DNA of 64,000 nt from Cricetomys ansorgei (taxonomy: Eukaryota > Chordata > Mammalia > Rodentia > Nesomyidae): the NCBI GenBank assembly GCA_026225945.1, contig JAMJFZ010001074.1:4844001-4908000 (forward strand). Reading direction: 5' to 3'. Position 1 is the stretch's first letter. Every line of letters starts with the position of its first letter. This document shows, piece after piece, positions 49,336 through 61,974 of this stretch. The notes under the pieces were generated by a model that was not told the DNA's origin, did no database searches, and saw only the letters and a program-made list of their open reading frames with translations. The translations under genes and the position numbers were made by a program.

Positions 49336-49480
49336 TGTGTGTGTGTGTGTGTGTATACACAAGCTACAATGCATAAATGATGGTCAGAGGACATTTCGGA
49401 CTTAGTTACCTCATTACATTATGTTTGTCTTGAGATTGATGTCAGGTTTTCTGGCTTGTTGGCCAGTATAGCCACATCAC
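49336..49480 (-). repeat. B3/B2-related SINE fragment with (TG)n
   Basis: (TG)n at 49335-49354 followed by 'atgatggtcagaggacattt' and 'gtcaggttttctggcttgtt' matches the reversed 3' half of B2/B3-type SINEs. Confidence 0.55.
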
Positions 49481-50757
49481 AGGCCATTCTTTATGTGGCT
49501 TTCCCCACTACACATTTGAAATAGGTTATTGAAATGTCTTCTATTCCCTCCAGAATGTATGAGAAGAAATGAGCTTCTAATATTTTCATTTAAGTGTTCA
49601 GATATCATATTTCGTGTCTCGTGTGTGATACTTTGCCTCAGACAGATGTTTTTAGACTGACTTTTCTGCTGAGTTAATTCTAAGGTAAGAGTCACTGGCA
49701 TGAACAAGTTGCTCCTTCCTTCAAGCAATCTAAATTACATATTTGTACAGACACTGCCAATAAGTGACTACTCACAAAGTTTGCTCTTCTCAATTCACAA
49801 TCACGGATTAGAGTCCCACAATGACAGCATAGATGGCCACCTTAAAGTCTGCTACCGTGTTGGACAAACAGGATGCTCTCCAAAGAGTTCTCATTTCTTA
49901 GCATCGTTAATTTTGTATTAGCTTTACTTGGTTTCAATAAAATTTTCTTTTACAGAATTTTGACAAAATTCATTATGGTTTTGTTTTTTCTTTTTTTTTG
50001 TTTTTTGTTGTTTAGTGGAAGAACAGGAGCTTGGGTCTGTCTGTTTCACTAAATGGGGGAGGGCATTTTTTGTTTCACCATTTAGTTTTATTCTAATCTA
50101 TTCAGAAACCAAGTTTTACCTTTCTGATGAAAGCTGTTAAAACACTTTCTACTAGTAGCCAGGCAGGTGATCCTATCTTACAGACAAAAATATAAACTAA
50201 CATTGACATCACTGTGAGTTAAATTCTAAACATAGCTACTAGAAGACAGACCTCCAGGATTATTGTATGGTTCTATTTTCTGCCTTTAATCTCTGCCCTC
50301 ACTACAAGAACATCTCTCTCTTTTGCTGCTTCTTCTTCAGCTTGGGCTCCAAATTAGCACATATGAGAGAGATTAGAAATAATTTGTAAATTCAAATCTG
50401 AGTATAGTAGTAGAAAATGAACAATTACAAACAAATGTTATTGATAAAATTAGCAGTAATTATGCCAGAAAATACAATATACCAGTTACCCTGTTTCATA
50501 TATATTCCCTCTTCTCTGTTGAATGAAGTATATTGTAGTGGACTCATTCTCAAAGTCTTGTGATGTGATCTCATTTACAGAACTGTTACATTTGAGTTAC
50601 TACTTCAGCTTCTTTGAAGATATTCATTTAAAATATCTATTAACACATCAATTAGATTCAACTTTATTTTAATATCCTACATATTTTGTATACTGAATAT
50701 ACCAGAAATTTATTTTTGCTAACACCAAAACATGCTTTAGATGAAGTAGATGTTTTC

Positions 50758-50802
<45 letters not shown>

Positions 50803-50842
50803 ATCTAAAAGTGTGACAAAAGCACTGATTGTTTTTTGTTAA
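49481..50842. other. Unassigned sequence with a (CA)n tract
   Basis: Nothing recognised except (CA)20 at 50760-50799. Confidence 0.45.
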
Positions 50843-51055
50843 ACTTATTTTATTATTTATTTACTTATTTATCTATCTATTTATTTATTTATTTTGTGGG
50901 GAGGCAGATGTGCAACACAGCATACATGTGGAGGTCAAAGACCAACTTGTTGGAATTAATTCTCTTCTTCTGCTATGTAGAACCTCCTGTTCAAATTCAG
51001 GTTTTCAGGTTTTATGATTAAGCTCTTTTGTACATTAACCCATCTATCAAGGACA
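50843..51055 (-). repeat. B3/B2-related SINE, minus strand
   Basis: A T-rich tail with (TTTA)/(TCTA) units (50843-50893), then 'ggggaggcagatgtgcaaca', 'catgtggaggtcaaagacca', 'acttgttggaattaattctc', 'caaattcaggttttcaggtt' and 'cattaacccatctatcaagg'. This is the reversed order of a tRNA-derived B2/B3-type SINE. The 60-residue frames here are spurious. Confidence 0.75.
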
Positions 51056-51880
51056 TAAGCACTTACCTTTTTATGAAATATTGATTAGATTAGCATTGTA
51101 TCTACAGCTTCAGAAGGAATCTTATTTATTTCCATTTGCTTATGGCTTTATACTGTCTACGTCTTTTCTTCCTCCCTCCTCTTTTTTTTTCAGTTTTTGA
51201 CAGTCATGTCCTATAATAACATAGAACTTTCATTATTGAATTATTATGTGATTTCTCTGAAGTTGTATTTTTCCATTTTTCATTGATAACAATGATGTGT
51301 CAATTTCTCAAAATTGACAAAGCAATTATTTTGTTAATAAAAAAAGTATATGCATAGCTTTACACTATTTTGGAAAACTGATTAGCTGCCAAGATATAAT
51401 CTTGGGATGTTATTTTTTCATTTCCCTTTTTTGTTTTGCACTGCTTTGTAGATAAACATCAAAATATAATTTCCTTTCCTCTCATGCCTCAACACATTTT
51501 ATTCTCTCTGTCTCTTGAACATTTCAGAATACTCCTCAAAAATCATAAAAGCAATTTTAAAAGCTGGACAGAGGAATTAGATAAGAGGATTACAATCTTA
51601 TTTAAACTGTGTTTGCATAGAAAGCAGCCTGTGGTTAATAGCTCCTAGGTAAAATAGTCACTACATGTTTCTTCTAAATAGTTTACATAGTAAATGCCAT
51701 TAACAAGACTAAAACTTAAGTAAAATATTATGTAAATTAAATCAAACTAAAATATTAAAATATTAAAAAATATTTTAGTTCCCCAGATACTCGTGACTTC
51801 TTTCCACTTGCTTGGTGCTGTCACCCAGTCACTAATTACTATTTATGGCATTGTAATGCTCTCCAGAATATCTAATTTAA
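51056..51880. other. Unassigned AT-rich DNA
   Basis: Nothing recognised. Confidence 0.4.
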
Positions 51881-52021
51881 GTCAGGTATGGTGGTATATG
51901 CAGTGATTCTTATAATTCCAACAGGATAAAGATAGGGGCAGGAGAATCAGAAGTTCAAATTCAAACTTGGGTTTGCAATGATCATGAGAGGTATGAGACA
52001 ATTTCCAATAAAAAAATAAAC
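51881..52021 (+). repeat. Diverged B1-like SINE
   Basis: 'gtcaggtatggtggtatatg', 'ttataattccaacaggataa', 'gggcaggagaatcagaagtt' and 'caaattcaaacttgggtttg', ending in an A-rich tail near 52010. Confidence 0.65.
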
Positions 52022-52144
52022 CATCTCATTTATTAATCAGTTTATATATTTAAATATATTTGGTCATAACTTCACATGAACGGTCATAAAATTGAGAATT
52101 GTAATTGTAATGAGTGTCCTATTTTGTGAGCAATATATATGTTC

Positions 52145-52199
<55 letters not shown>

Positions 52200-52203
52200 C
52201 ATA

Positions 52204-52251
<48 letters not shown>

Positions 52252-52297
52252 CGTGTGTGTGTGCGTGTGTGTGTGTGTGTGTGTGTATATATACATA

Positions 52298-52329
<32 letters not shown>

Positions 52330-53784
52330 CACACAACCAATTCTCCAGAGATTTTGCTGTATATTCTATGGAAAATTGTGGTGTGTGTGTGTATCTATGT
52401 ATGTGTGTGTACATGTGCACACGTTTATGTCACGTCAGCTTACAGTCTTGTTATTTGTGAATTTGGGAATTATGTGACTTAAGGGGATGTCAAGTTGACA
52501 ACAGGAGTCAAACTAGTGCTGGCTAATCTTGATTTTCCACTTGATGGCGTCTAGGCCCACTGGATGGTCCTGTAAGAATTGACTGATGCAAGAATATCTT
52601 CTTCTAAAATAACTAGAAATATTTCACAAAGGCCTAAATATAAAATATGTTTGAGAGAAAAGCAATGCTGCTTATATTTGTCTACCTTTGCAACAAGCTC
52701 ACTTACAGTGTTGCTGCCATTGGTGTTGCAATTGTTTGCTGATAGCAACTCAACTTCTTTGTTCTTCTAATATGTACTGAATACCAGAAGCTCTCTAGGA
52801 ATCTTCTATGCGTCCATCACAAGTATGGGAGAACTAAGTCATATAATTTCTTTGCACTGAGAAGCTACCAGGTTCTCAGACTCTCTAATGAACACACAGT
52901 TAATGTTAACTTCCCAGTCTTTATCATGTAAGTGAATCTAACAAATTCTCCATTTACTATATAATATTTTCATTTGTTCCTTTCCTTTCGAGACCCGTAA
53001 ATAATTCAATAGGAGGCTTATATGATACACTAATATTATAAAATTTAAAAAACTGCTAAGTTGTCATCCATAAATGCATGTTTACATACAATAAGAAAAT
53101 ATGGACTCAGTTGGTGAGGTACACACACACACAAAACCACACACATATGTAAATTCATTTATATATAATAATAATAATAACTATAAAATAGCTTGAGTTA
53201 CAGAAAGAGTTTCAAGGGAGACATTACTCATATATGAAAATTTCAAATAAATAAATTAATTAATATAAATACTGCAAGCAAACTAGATTTTAAAAGAGCC
53301 ACATTGGTTATGCTATGATGTAATTATTCTCAGTTCATTCATCCCAGTAATTATTTACTTTTATAGAAATATGTATGTTGCATTTAACAAATTTAACTAC
53401 TACAGTGATAAAAGAAGAAAATAAAATTATGTATTACTTCAACTTATAATAAACAGACTATCATATGACAGTATAAATAACATATTTTATGGCACTGACA
53501 ATCTCTCTGCTGTTTTATAAAGGCACTTTAAATAATGCATTTTAATAAAGCGTTGTTGAATGTAGATTGAATAGATACCATCATTATTTTACAAATAGAA
53601 TTAATTGTAAATGTTTGTCCATAATTATTTAAAGTTTTTAAAATTGATTCATTCCCAGGAAGAGAAATTTTTCAAAAACTATGTCAGTTCTTATGTATTC
53701 AATTTGTATTGTAAAAGAATGTTGTAGACATTTTAATTTTATTCTCTACTTTTTGTAAGATAAATTTGGTAATATTTTTTAATT
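52022..53784. other. Composite microsatellite and unassigned sequence
   Basis: Contains the microsatellite described separately (52135-52335), a TG-rich patch at 52380-52425, and otherwise unassigned AT-rich DNA. Confidence 0.45.
52135..52335. repeat. Duplicated (TA)n(TG)n microsatellite
   Basis: A unit made of (TG)n, TA repeat, 'acatatgtgtatatgtgtat' and (TA)n occurs twice (about 52160-52240 and 52242-52330), so a roughly 100-bp tandem duplication lies on top of dinucleotide repeats. Six overlapping open frames of 65-122 codons on both strands are repeat artefacts. Confidence 0.9.
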
Positions 53785-54430
53785 AGTTATTTGAGAGTTT
53801 CAAGTTTCCTACAATATATTTTGATCATATTCAACCACTTATTCAATTTTTCCCATATCCATCACTCCTTCCATTCCCACCAAACCTTGTGTCTTATTTT
53901 TGTTTAGTTTTAAACTCTTGAAGACCAATTAATTCTGATAAATATTGGATATTGTTCTGCCAATATGACATGGCCAATTCATCAGGGATACACACTCCTT
54001 GAGGAAACTCTACTTTCCTCTCCCAGGAGGTAAAAATTTCCATTCATTCAATGACTGAGGTGTGATTGTGTGTCCAATTCTTTTCCGTTCTGGGATGCCC
54101 TCTGATGTGGAAATGTATAGGTTTTGTAAACTTTGTGAGTTCTTATGTGAAGCTGCTTGCTGTGTGGAGAAGGTGTTTCCCTATGGCCATAAACCACTTC
54201 CAGCTCTTACACTCATGCTTCCCCTGTTCTGAAAAATTCCTAGTCATGACAGGGGGCATAGTACACACATTCTCTTTAGGGCTGAACATTCTGCAGTCTG
54301 TTATTCTTTGCACATTTACCAGTTATGTCATTCTGTTCATCACTGTCTACTGCAAATAGAAGCATCTCAGAGAAGGGTTGAAAGAGGCACTGAACTCTCT
54401 CTTATCTCTATTCATCATAAGAACATTGTC
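53785..54430 (-). mobile_element. L1 3' UTR fragment, minus strand
   Basis: 'tacaatatattttgatcata', 'catatccatcactccttcca', 'gaggaaactctactttcctc', 'gtgagttcttatgtgaagct', 'agctcttacactcatgcttc', 'gggctgaacattctgcagtc' and 'tctactgcaaatagaagcat' follow the reversed 3' UTR over about 650 bp. The 97-codon frame at 54066-54359 lies inside and is not a gene. Confidence 0.75.
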
Positions 54431-54560
54431 ATATAAAACATGATTACTTTGTAGCAGATTAGTATTCTCATTCTGTGCATTCTGGAAACATGTAACTGTT
54501 ATAGACATTCAGAGTACAAGGTTTGTTACGGAGCTTGTTCATGGTTCTCTTAAAATGGAA

Positions 54561-54720
54561 GCCAGGAACGGCTCATACTTCTAATTCCAGCACTGTGAAG
54601 TCAAGGACAAAAAGGCTATTACAGATCTGAGAATGTGATTCTGCATCAAAAACAAAACAACAAGAAACAACTAATAAGAACAACAAAAACAAGCAAATGA
54701 ACAAACAAGCAAAAACAAGG
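54561..54720 (+). repeat. Diverged B1-like SINE
   Basis: 'gccaggaacggctcatactt', 'ctaattccagcactgtgaag' and 'tctgcatcaaaaacaaaaca', then a long A/C-rich tail to 54720. Confidence 0.6.
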
Positions 54721-55437
54721 TACATGCATTGATGGAATAGACTCTTATTGAGCCTCTTCTTAGAGTTTCAGTATTCATTTGGGTCTGCTTCAATGTGGGC
54801 TTATCATCACATATGGTAATGCAGTTCTTTAAGGGTTAACATCAGGTGGCTTTCCTGGGCCATATATTGTTCATATTAACCTCAAGGATTAGCTCCTTGA
54901 TCTCCTGTAACACTGGTTCCTGGCTTTCAAATCAAACATTATACCTGTCACTACATAGGTTCAGTACCTGCATTTCAGGGTTTTTTTTCTGTTTTTTGTA
55001 CATAAAATAGAAATGGTAAAGATACTAAATTAATAATGTTGGTATCAAAACAGATGGGTGAATTCAAATAAAGCATTTGGAATAATATGGAGCACATAGT
55101 GAGTTCTGACCAACAATTACAAATTATTTTAATAACACTGTCTAATTACATTCCAATGACACCAATGTTTCTTCTGAAAATAATATAAATAAATCCCAAT
55201 GAAATGCACTGTTGTTGATGTTAGTGGTGATAATGCATGGGAGGTTCTTAATGTATGGTTAAATGACCACTGAATCAGAAGTAGAACTAATTCACTTCAA
55301 AAAAAGTGGAAGGCATACTAACGTCATGATCTTGCAATCACTCTCTTATTACCTAGGTTAATCAAGGAATAGGTCTAAAGATTTCAGATTTGCACTGAAG
55401 TATTTTCTAAATAAGCAAAAATGACTTCAAGACTTAC
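54721..55437. other. Unassigned AT-rich DNA
   Basis: No repeat recognised; this sequence would be intronic if the exon candidate next to it is real. Confidence 0.35.
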
Positions 55438-55485
55438 CTAGTCATACTCATCAAAATCAGCCTCTTCAACTTTCTCATACCCTGT
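55438..55485 (-). other. Candidate 48-nt exon
   Basis: On the minus strand a strong 3' splice-site pattern (pyrimidine-rich 'ccttttgcttttgcag', with a branch-point-like CTTAAC about 30 nt upstream) is followed by 48 nt and then TAG|GTAAGTC, an almost perfect 5' splice site. In one frame it reads TGYEKVEEADFDEYD then TAG, acidic and protein-like. A second frame is also open. No known protein was recognised. It could be a terminal coding exon joined to a 3' UTR exon, an alternative exon, or chance. Confidence 0.35.
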
Positions 55486-56999
55486 CTGCAAAAGCAAAAG
55501 GATACCTGGGATTATAGTTAAGGAGTAGAACTGTTGCTTACCCTGCTCAGTGACCCTTGGTTCAAGGTTATACCCCTGATGAAACAGGGGAGGGAAAAAA
55601 GCAAAACACCAGGAAAATTGATTAGTAGTAGCTATTTGTAACCCTGGGTCAAAAACAGGTTGAAGAGTCATTCTCATTCCTTCAAAATGATTATCTCAGC
55701 ACTTTAGTAATGTCTGCAGTGAACAAGAGTTTGGTATCACATGCTTGGAAATTGCCCAGCCCTATTACAGGCATGAGCACTGCAAGCTTTCTTGATCTCA
55801 ACAGGAAAATTGATATTTTTTTTTTGACTAGTCAAAATTGCACCTTAAGAAGCAGCTGCATTCCCTCACCTTTGAAATTTAAAAGTTGCTGTGTAGCCCT
55901 TTCTAAGAAATAGATACGGAGTCAGAACCTAATGAGTGATTAATTTACATTAACCTTTCCTCTGGAGTTCTTTGGAAACACATCGAGAACGACAACAAAA
56001 TGTAATTTATATCAGCTCTCCTTGTACATCCGTATGTGCTCCATGGTGTGTATATGCTCCCACCTAAGTAAATAAATACAATTAAAAATGAATCTGTTGT
56101 TCAGTATTAAGTGTCATGTTATGAAAACACTTTGCAACTAGAGGAAAGAGGAACCAACGTAGCTTCCATTGTCTAATGCAAAACTATCAATTTTAAATAC
56201 AGGGATATTCATTCAAAGAGGTACAAATTCTTTTGTGTGGTTGAATATAAACACAATGAGACACTGAATGCCTAAATAAATAGATACATGTACTTCGTGT
56301 TGTATATGTGCATATATGTTATTAAACGTATGCACAAGCATATATGAGTTTATATAAAAGTTTATATACATGTGACTGAAAAAATGTGGGTTTTGCTAAC
56401 TTTTACGATTTAGATAGCAATAATAACTACCAGAGATGTAAAAACAAGTAGAGCAAAATAATGTTTAATTTATTTTGTTTTCATTCTTTTAAAATGATTT
56501 TCAGTTGTTTTGAAATATTCGTAGCTCATTTGAAGTGAAATTAATTGTTAAAATGTTTATTAATCCTTATCTAATGAAGAATGTAGGTTAATTCTTTTTC
56601 ATGTTAAAATTCAAATATGTGCATTACATCTACACAATAGACCTATATATTCAAATTAATATGCATTTGAAATAAATGCACACACACCTATCTACTAAAA
56701 CTGTTTTAGAAAATCTTTTTTATTTTAGGAAATATTTCTTTAAATCTATTCTTAAAGAGGGTGCATTTTCTCAGATATAATCTTATTGAGGTCTACACAG
56801 GTGCAAATATGCCTCCTGGAAATGAATTTAAAAAATCATTCTTTGCGCATAGTTGAAAGAGAAAGAAAAACTTTCAATAATATTAATAACATAATAAATT
56901 ATATCCAACAAACCAAACTTTAAAAAATGCAGAAATTATTTTCTTTTGGCTTAAGAGTGACATGAGCAGAATAGGGATACTATGGAAAGAAATATGAAT
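55486..56999. other. Unassigned AT-rich DNA
   Basis: No confident gene or repeat. The 79-codon minus frame ending at 55438 is mostly intron-like sequence upstream of the exon candidate. Confidence 0.4.
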
Positions 57000-58240
57000 T
57001 CATATTATTAAAATATAAATTATGCTAACACAATCACAAAAATAAACAATACAATAAGGACAATTAACACAGAGATTTCAATAATAAATTTAAATATCAA
57101 TGGCTTAAATCTTCCAATACAAAGACAATGTGTTACTGAATTGTTCAAAGACTAAAAACCCATCTACCTGCTGTCTACAATAAACAACTTCTTAGCTTTA
57201 AAGGTAAGTACCACATTATACTAACAGTACTGACAAAATTATTCTAATAAAATGGGACTATTCCAATAAATGGGACTAAGAAGCAAGCAGGCATAATTAC
57301 CAATATCTAACAAAGCAGATTTCAAACTAAAATTAATCATAAGAGAAAAGAAGGAAAAATTCATTTTAATTAGAAGAACAGTTAACAAGCAGGGCATTAA
57401 TAACCTATATATTTATGCATCAAATTCTCTTGTGTAATTAATTCCAGAAGGAGGAAGAGGAAAGAAGAAAGAAAGAGAGGGGAAGGAAGAAAGAAAGAAA
57501 GGGGGGAGGAAGGGAGAGAAGGAAGGAGGAAGGAAGGAAGGAAGGGAGGAAGGAAGCAGGCAGGCAGGCAGAAACTGCCAGGTTTAAAAACAATGATCAA
57601 CATCAATCCATTCACCCAAACACCAAAGAATGTACATTCTAATCAGCAGCACATGGAAACTTTTCTAAAATAAATCACATGCTGGGACCAAAAAAAAATC
57701 TTTATAAATTCTTAAAGATGGCAATAACTTTTTGTATCATATCTAACCAGAATGCACTAAAACTTAAAGTTGACAGAAAAGTCTTTAGTGAATACATAAA
57801 TTTATGGAGATAAAACAACTTGTTACTGAATAATGAATGGGTCAAAGAAGATATCAAGAACAAACAAAATTCTTGTAACTAAATAAAAATGAAACACAAT
57901 GCAACAAAACTCCTGAGTCACATTGAAGGCAGTACTATGAAGCGACTTCATACTCATAAGTGACTACATTTAAAATCAGAAGGAGAATAAATGAATTAAT
58001 GCAACTCAAAAAATTGAAACCAAAACAAACCAAATTCATAAGGAATCAATGGCAAGAAATAATAAAAAGTAATGCAGAAAGCTATGGAATAGAAACAGAT
58101 TCAAAAATAAAAGAATCAATGAACCTAAGAGCTAATTCTTTAAGAAGACATACAAGATTGACAGACTGTTGTCTCAACTAATTAGGATACAAATGAACTG
58201 AATCAGGAATGAGCCTGGAAATATTATCACAAACAGAAGA
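57000..58240 (+). pseudogene. Ancient L1 ORF2 fragment (endonuclease and following region), plus strand
   Basis: Text such as 'aaatatcaatggcttaaatc', 'aaacccatctacctgctgtc', 'agcaagcaggcataattacc', 'ttaataacctatatatttat', 'atcacatgctgggaccaaaa', 'atgaatgggtcaaagaagat', 'gaaggcagtactatgaagcg' and 'aacctaagagctaattcttt' is in L1 ORF2 order from the N-terminal endonuclease domain onward. The 73-codon frame at 57960-58181 is one surviving piece. Many stops; a GA microsatellite interrupts it. Older than the Lx 3' UTR copies. Confidence 0.75.
57440..57575 (+). repeat. GA-rich microsatellite within L1
   Basis: Polypurine (GGAA/GAAA/GGGA) tract of about 120 bp ending in (CAGG)n, embedded in the L1 ORF2 fragment. 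Confidence 0.92.
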
Positions 58241-60204
58241 AAAGCAGAATGTTGTACAGAGATGCTGTAAAAGCCTGTATTCCTATATTTATTTCTGTAT
58301 GTTATTTTAGTCACTTTGACACAGAAGTGACAAGTACATTATGTCATCTATATTCAGAATGTAAAAGGAAGCCAGCTGCAAAGGTGGTGATGTGTTTCCA
58401 TACTTCTAAACATCAGAAAACATCTCAGTGAGGGCAGGTTTAAAAGTGAGAGGCAATAACTTGCTAATAAGAAGAGCAATTCTGAGGAAGAAGAGGGGAA
58501 TATTGCATGCCTCTGTTTGTTTGCATGCATGTGTATGTGTGTGCATGCTTCCTTTTTTTTAAGACAGCATCAAATTTAGGTAGGTAATCACAATACATTT
58601 CCAGTTATTTAGAAAACACATGTTTAGCTATATGTTAAGCACTGTAGAGAAAATCTATTTCCTATTTAAAACTGATGTTAGTAAGGATTTCCCGATTGGT
58701 GAACAAAGCATGAGTTTATTAAAGTAGTAAGTAGGAGAAAAATACATAAAATGAATTAGGATCACAACACATGTGAAACACGTATTTGATTTTACAAAAA
58801 CACTAATGTTTCATCAAAATAGCTTATATCTTCACGGAATTTCGCTCATCTAAATTCTAGATTCTAAAAGGAAAAATATTCTAAAAATCTCTGAAGGTGC
58901 TGCAGAGATTCTCAAATAAAAACATATTTTCTGATGTTTGTCAGGATCTGTGCAGTGGTACAAATACAGATGGAAACATAAATGTCACCACGGCTCCTTC
59001 TAGAAGAGAAATGAATTTTGCCTTGTGAATGCATTTATATCTGTCTTGTGAGGAAAGGTGAGAACTTAGGGCACTGACTGGGTAGCGAGTCTGTAACAGA
59101 ACTGTCTTATTTTTCTACATGAGAAATGAGTATGAGTTTGTGGAGTAAAAGAATGATTATAGGAAAGAAATGGAAGAGCTTTAGGAAGGCAGCAGGAGGC
59201 TAGTGTTGAAAGAAGATAGAAAGAGCCACTGCTAGATATTCCAAGAAATAGCAAGTCAGCAGAACAATTTTAAATAATTAAGAACAAATTTCTTTCTGAG
59301 TGTACTTGGAGTTACTTTTCGACCTGCAGCAAAAGGAAGGGAGATGGGCTACAACTTGAAACCAGGCTCTGACTCAAAGCTAGTAACATCCATGAAATTG
59401 TTTATTATTCAAACTAGAATGTGCTAGAAAGAGTATGATATACCTAACAGGTATAAATTGATTTGAAAAGGCAGAGAGATAGAAGCTTTTCCAGGGATAA
59501 TGTTGCATCTGAGGACATTTGCAAGGTTTAAATTCCATACTAATACCTAATATAGAGGGTGTTCTGCAATAAATTAGTGAAGATGTCAAGGCAAATAGAA
59601 AGGCAAAGGGGGGCTAGAAGAATGGTTTCAAAAGACAGTCAAGACTCTATTACAGAGTTGCTATGGTGAAATATTCCTTCTAAATTCCAAATCTTCACAA
59701 ATTGTATCAAACTGTTGCATTGTATACATGAAGTTTATGGCTATTATTTTTTTTGTTTGCTTTAGTAGAGTTTAAAAAAGCCTTGTACAAATAAGAGCAC
59801 AAGTTCCCCAGTGCCAGTGAAGGACCACAATGACAGGAAAGTACAGGCTGCTGCTGGGCTTACCAGAGAGGCAGCTCTGAGAAGAAAGCCCCTGTGAACT
59901 AACAACAAATAGTATACAGTATGTGAGAAACTGAAATCACATTTCACAGAGCATCCTCAAAACAACCTGAAGAGAATTTCTTCAGTTCTTAATAAAAGCA
60001 GACTTATTTAAGCTAATAATATATGCAAAAATCCTATTTATGTTTTATTCATGTCTGAATATTTCATTAACTTTACTGAGGAAAATGTAAAGTTCTGTAT
60101 TAATTTTACCCTCTTCCTGTACATCAATAATCCTTTCGGTGTTGTCAGCTGTTTAGATTGAATTGATAATGTGAGGTCACAAACATGAATAATCATTTTC
60201 TTTC
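58241..60204. other. Unassigned sequence
   Basis: About 2 kb with no recognised gene or repeat; slightly less AT-rich at 59000-59900. Open frames show no motifs. Confidence 0.4.
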
Positions 60205-60549
60205 TATTGGAATTTTTTATCTTTCATTGAAAAGAGATTTTTTGTCATATAATATATTTTGAATATAATTTCCTCTCCCCCTACTCTTCCTTTTACTCCC
60301 CACCTCCACTCCCATTCAGATCCATTCCCTGTCTGTATCTTGTTAGAAAACAAGAAGGAATAATAATAAAGTACAATATGATAAAATACAATAAGATAAA
60401 ACAGAAACAAGTCAGGATATTATAAACACAATCAAAGAAAAATAGGCAAAGAAAAAGCAGACACAGACACACAAAAATACATAAAGATGTAGAGACACAC
60501 ATTTGCACATTTAGAAAGGAATTTCATAAAAAACACCAAACCGGAAATC

Positions 60550-60631
<82 letters not shown>

Positions 60632-61240
60632 TGTATATATATATATATATATACAGACACACACACACACACACACATACACAAATACACACACACACTA
60701 AGGATCTGTAAGGTAAAACAAAAAATCACATGACTTAACATTATGAGACAAAGTACCTCCAAAGATATTATTGAGTTACTTTTCTGTTGCTTGACAATGA
60801 GCCTACTCCTAAGAGTGGTTTATTTCCCCAGTTAGACTGCCTTTAGTTTATTCTTTTTCATTGCAAATGGCTATCAATTGAGTTATGAAGGGAGGTGCAG
60901 GCTTGGACATGATCTCGTGGAGACCTGTGCAGGCTCTGTGAATGATTCCACAATGTCTGTGATTTCATGGGCATCAGTCCTGTTGTGTCCAGGCCTTGAT
61001 TCCTTGGGATTCTCCATCCTCTCTGACTCTTACAATCATGCTGTTTCTCTCCCTGAGACCTGAGGAGAGGAATATGACGGCGATCCTGTTTTAGGGCTGA
61101 GGATTTCTAGGTCTCTTACTCTCTGCATATTGTCTTGTACTGGGTTTCTATAATTTTTTCATCTGCTGCGAGTGTATGCTTCGCTGATAATGGACGAGAA
61201 GGCCTGGATCTAAACCAGTAATAATCCTACCATGTCCATA
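60205..61240 (-). mobile_element. L1 3' UTR, about 1 kb, minus strand
   Basis: The most extensive L1 3' UTR copy. In plus-strand order: 'atataatatattttgaatat', 'ccactcccattcagatccat', A-rich sequence, 'catttgcacatttagaaagg', palindromic microsatellite, 'ctaaggatctgtaaggtaaa', 'gagacaaagtacctccaaag', 'taagagtggtttatttcccc', 'gagacctgtgcaggctctgt', 'ctctgactcttacaatcatg' and 'ggtctcttactctctgcata'. No ORF2 remains. Confidence 0.85.
60552..60699. repeat. (TA)n(TG)n palindromic microsatellite
   Basis: (TA)n, (GT)n, then a perfect 68-bp inverted repeat at 60610-60677: GT repeat, CTG, TA repeat, CAG, AC repeat. Symmetry continues with occasional mismatches outside. It lies in the CA-rich part of the L1 3' UTR. 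Confidence 0.95.
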
Positions 61241-61974
61241 GCTGCATGGTCAACACTGACTTCTATTCAAAATATGTAAATGGACAAAAATCTGCAGAAT
61301 AAAAATTATTTCTTCATCATTATACAATATTACTCTCCTTTCTGATGAAAACAATGGCTAAATATAAACTGTATATTAAAATGTGTTAAATATTTAAAAG
61401 TGGACAAGGATGGTAATTAATCTAGGAACTTCTTTAATTTAGCTTTTAAATTATCTTGTAATATGAAATAGCAGAATTATGATTATTTTGACATTACCTA
61501 AAATGCATAAGCATTACTGAAACAGAAATACAAATACAAGACAAAAGCAATTAGTAGAAATAAAAGTACTTATATTTAATCAAATTTATACTGCTAATAT
61601 TAAGTCACAAGTTTTCTGGGAATATATGAATAATTAAACAAATAAAAAAAATCCAAGAGAATTGCATATAAGAACAAAGATGGACTAAGAGCACTGACAC
61701 TACAAAATTGAAACTGCTGATAGAGTTTAAGTAGTGAAGGGTAGGGAAATGAGATTTGAGACAGATGTCCGTTTAGAGAAGAAAGTCTCTATTCCATCTT
61801 AAGTCAATTGATAGGTATTAATTCACTGTGATTCATGTAGACATAAAGGTTAGGATGAATTTGGTTTGGGAAGATCAACATAAAGATGCTTGTGAGACAC
61901 CAAGATAGACACATCCAAGAAAAGAAAAAAAGAAAAGAAAAAAAAAAAAAACATTATCATCCTTGCAGGATGAA
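61241..61974. other. Unassigned AT-rich DNA
   Basis: No repeat recognised. An A-rich run at 61921-61951 may be a retroposon tail. Confidence 0.4.

Noticed and set aside
52064..52482. Six overlapping Tyr/Val/Cys- or His/Thr-rich frames on both strands
   Set aside because: Produced by TA/TG dinucleotide repeats.
54066..54359. 97-codon plus-strand frame resembling a membrane protein
   Set aside because: It is entirely within reversed L1 3' UTR sequence.
60204..60762. Several minus-strand frames with apparent hydrophobic segments
   Set aside because: They lie in L1 3' UTR and its microsatellite.
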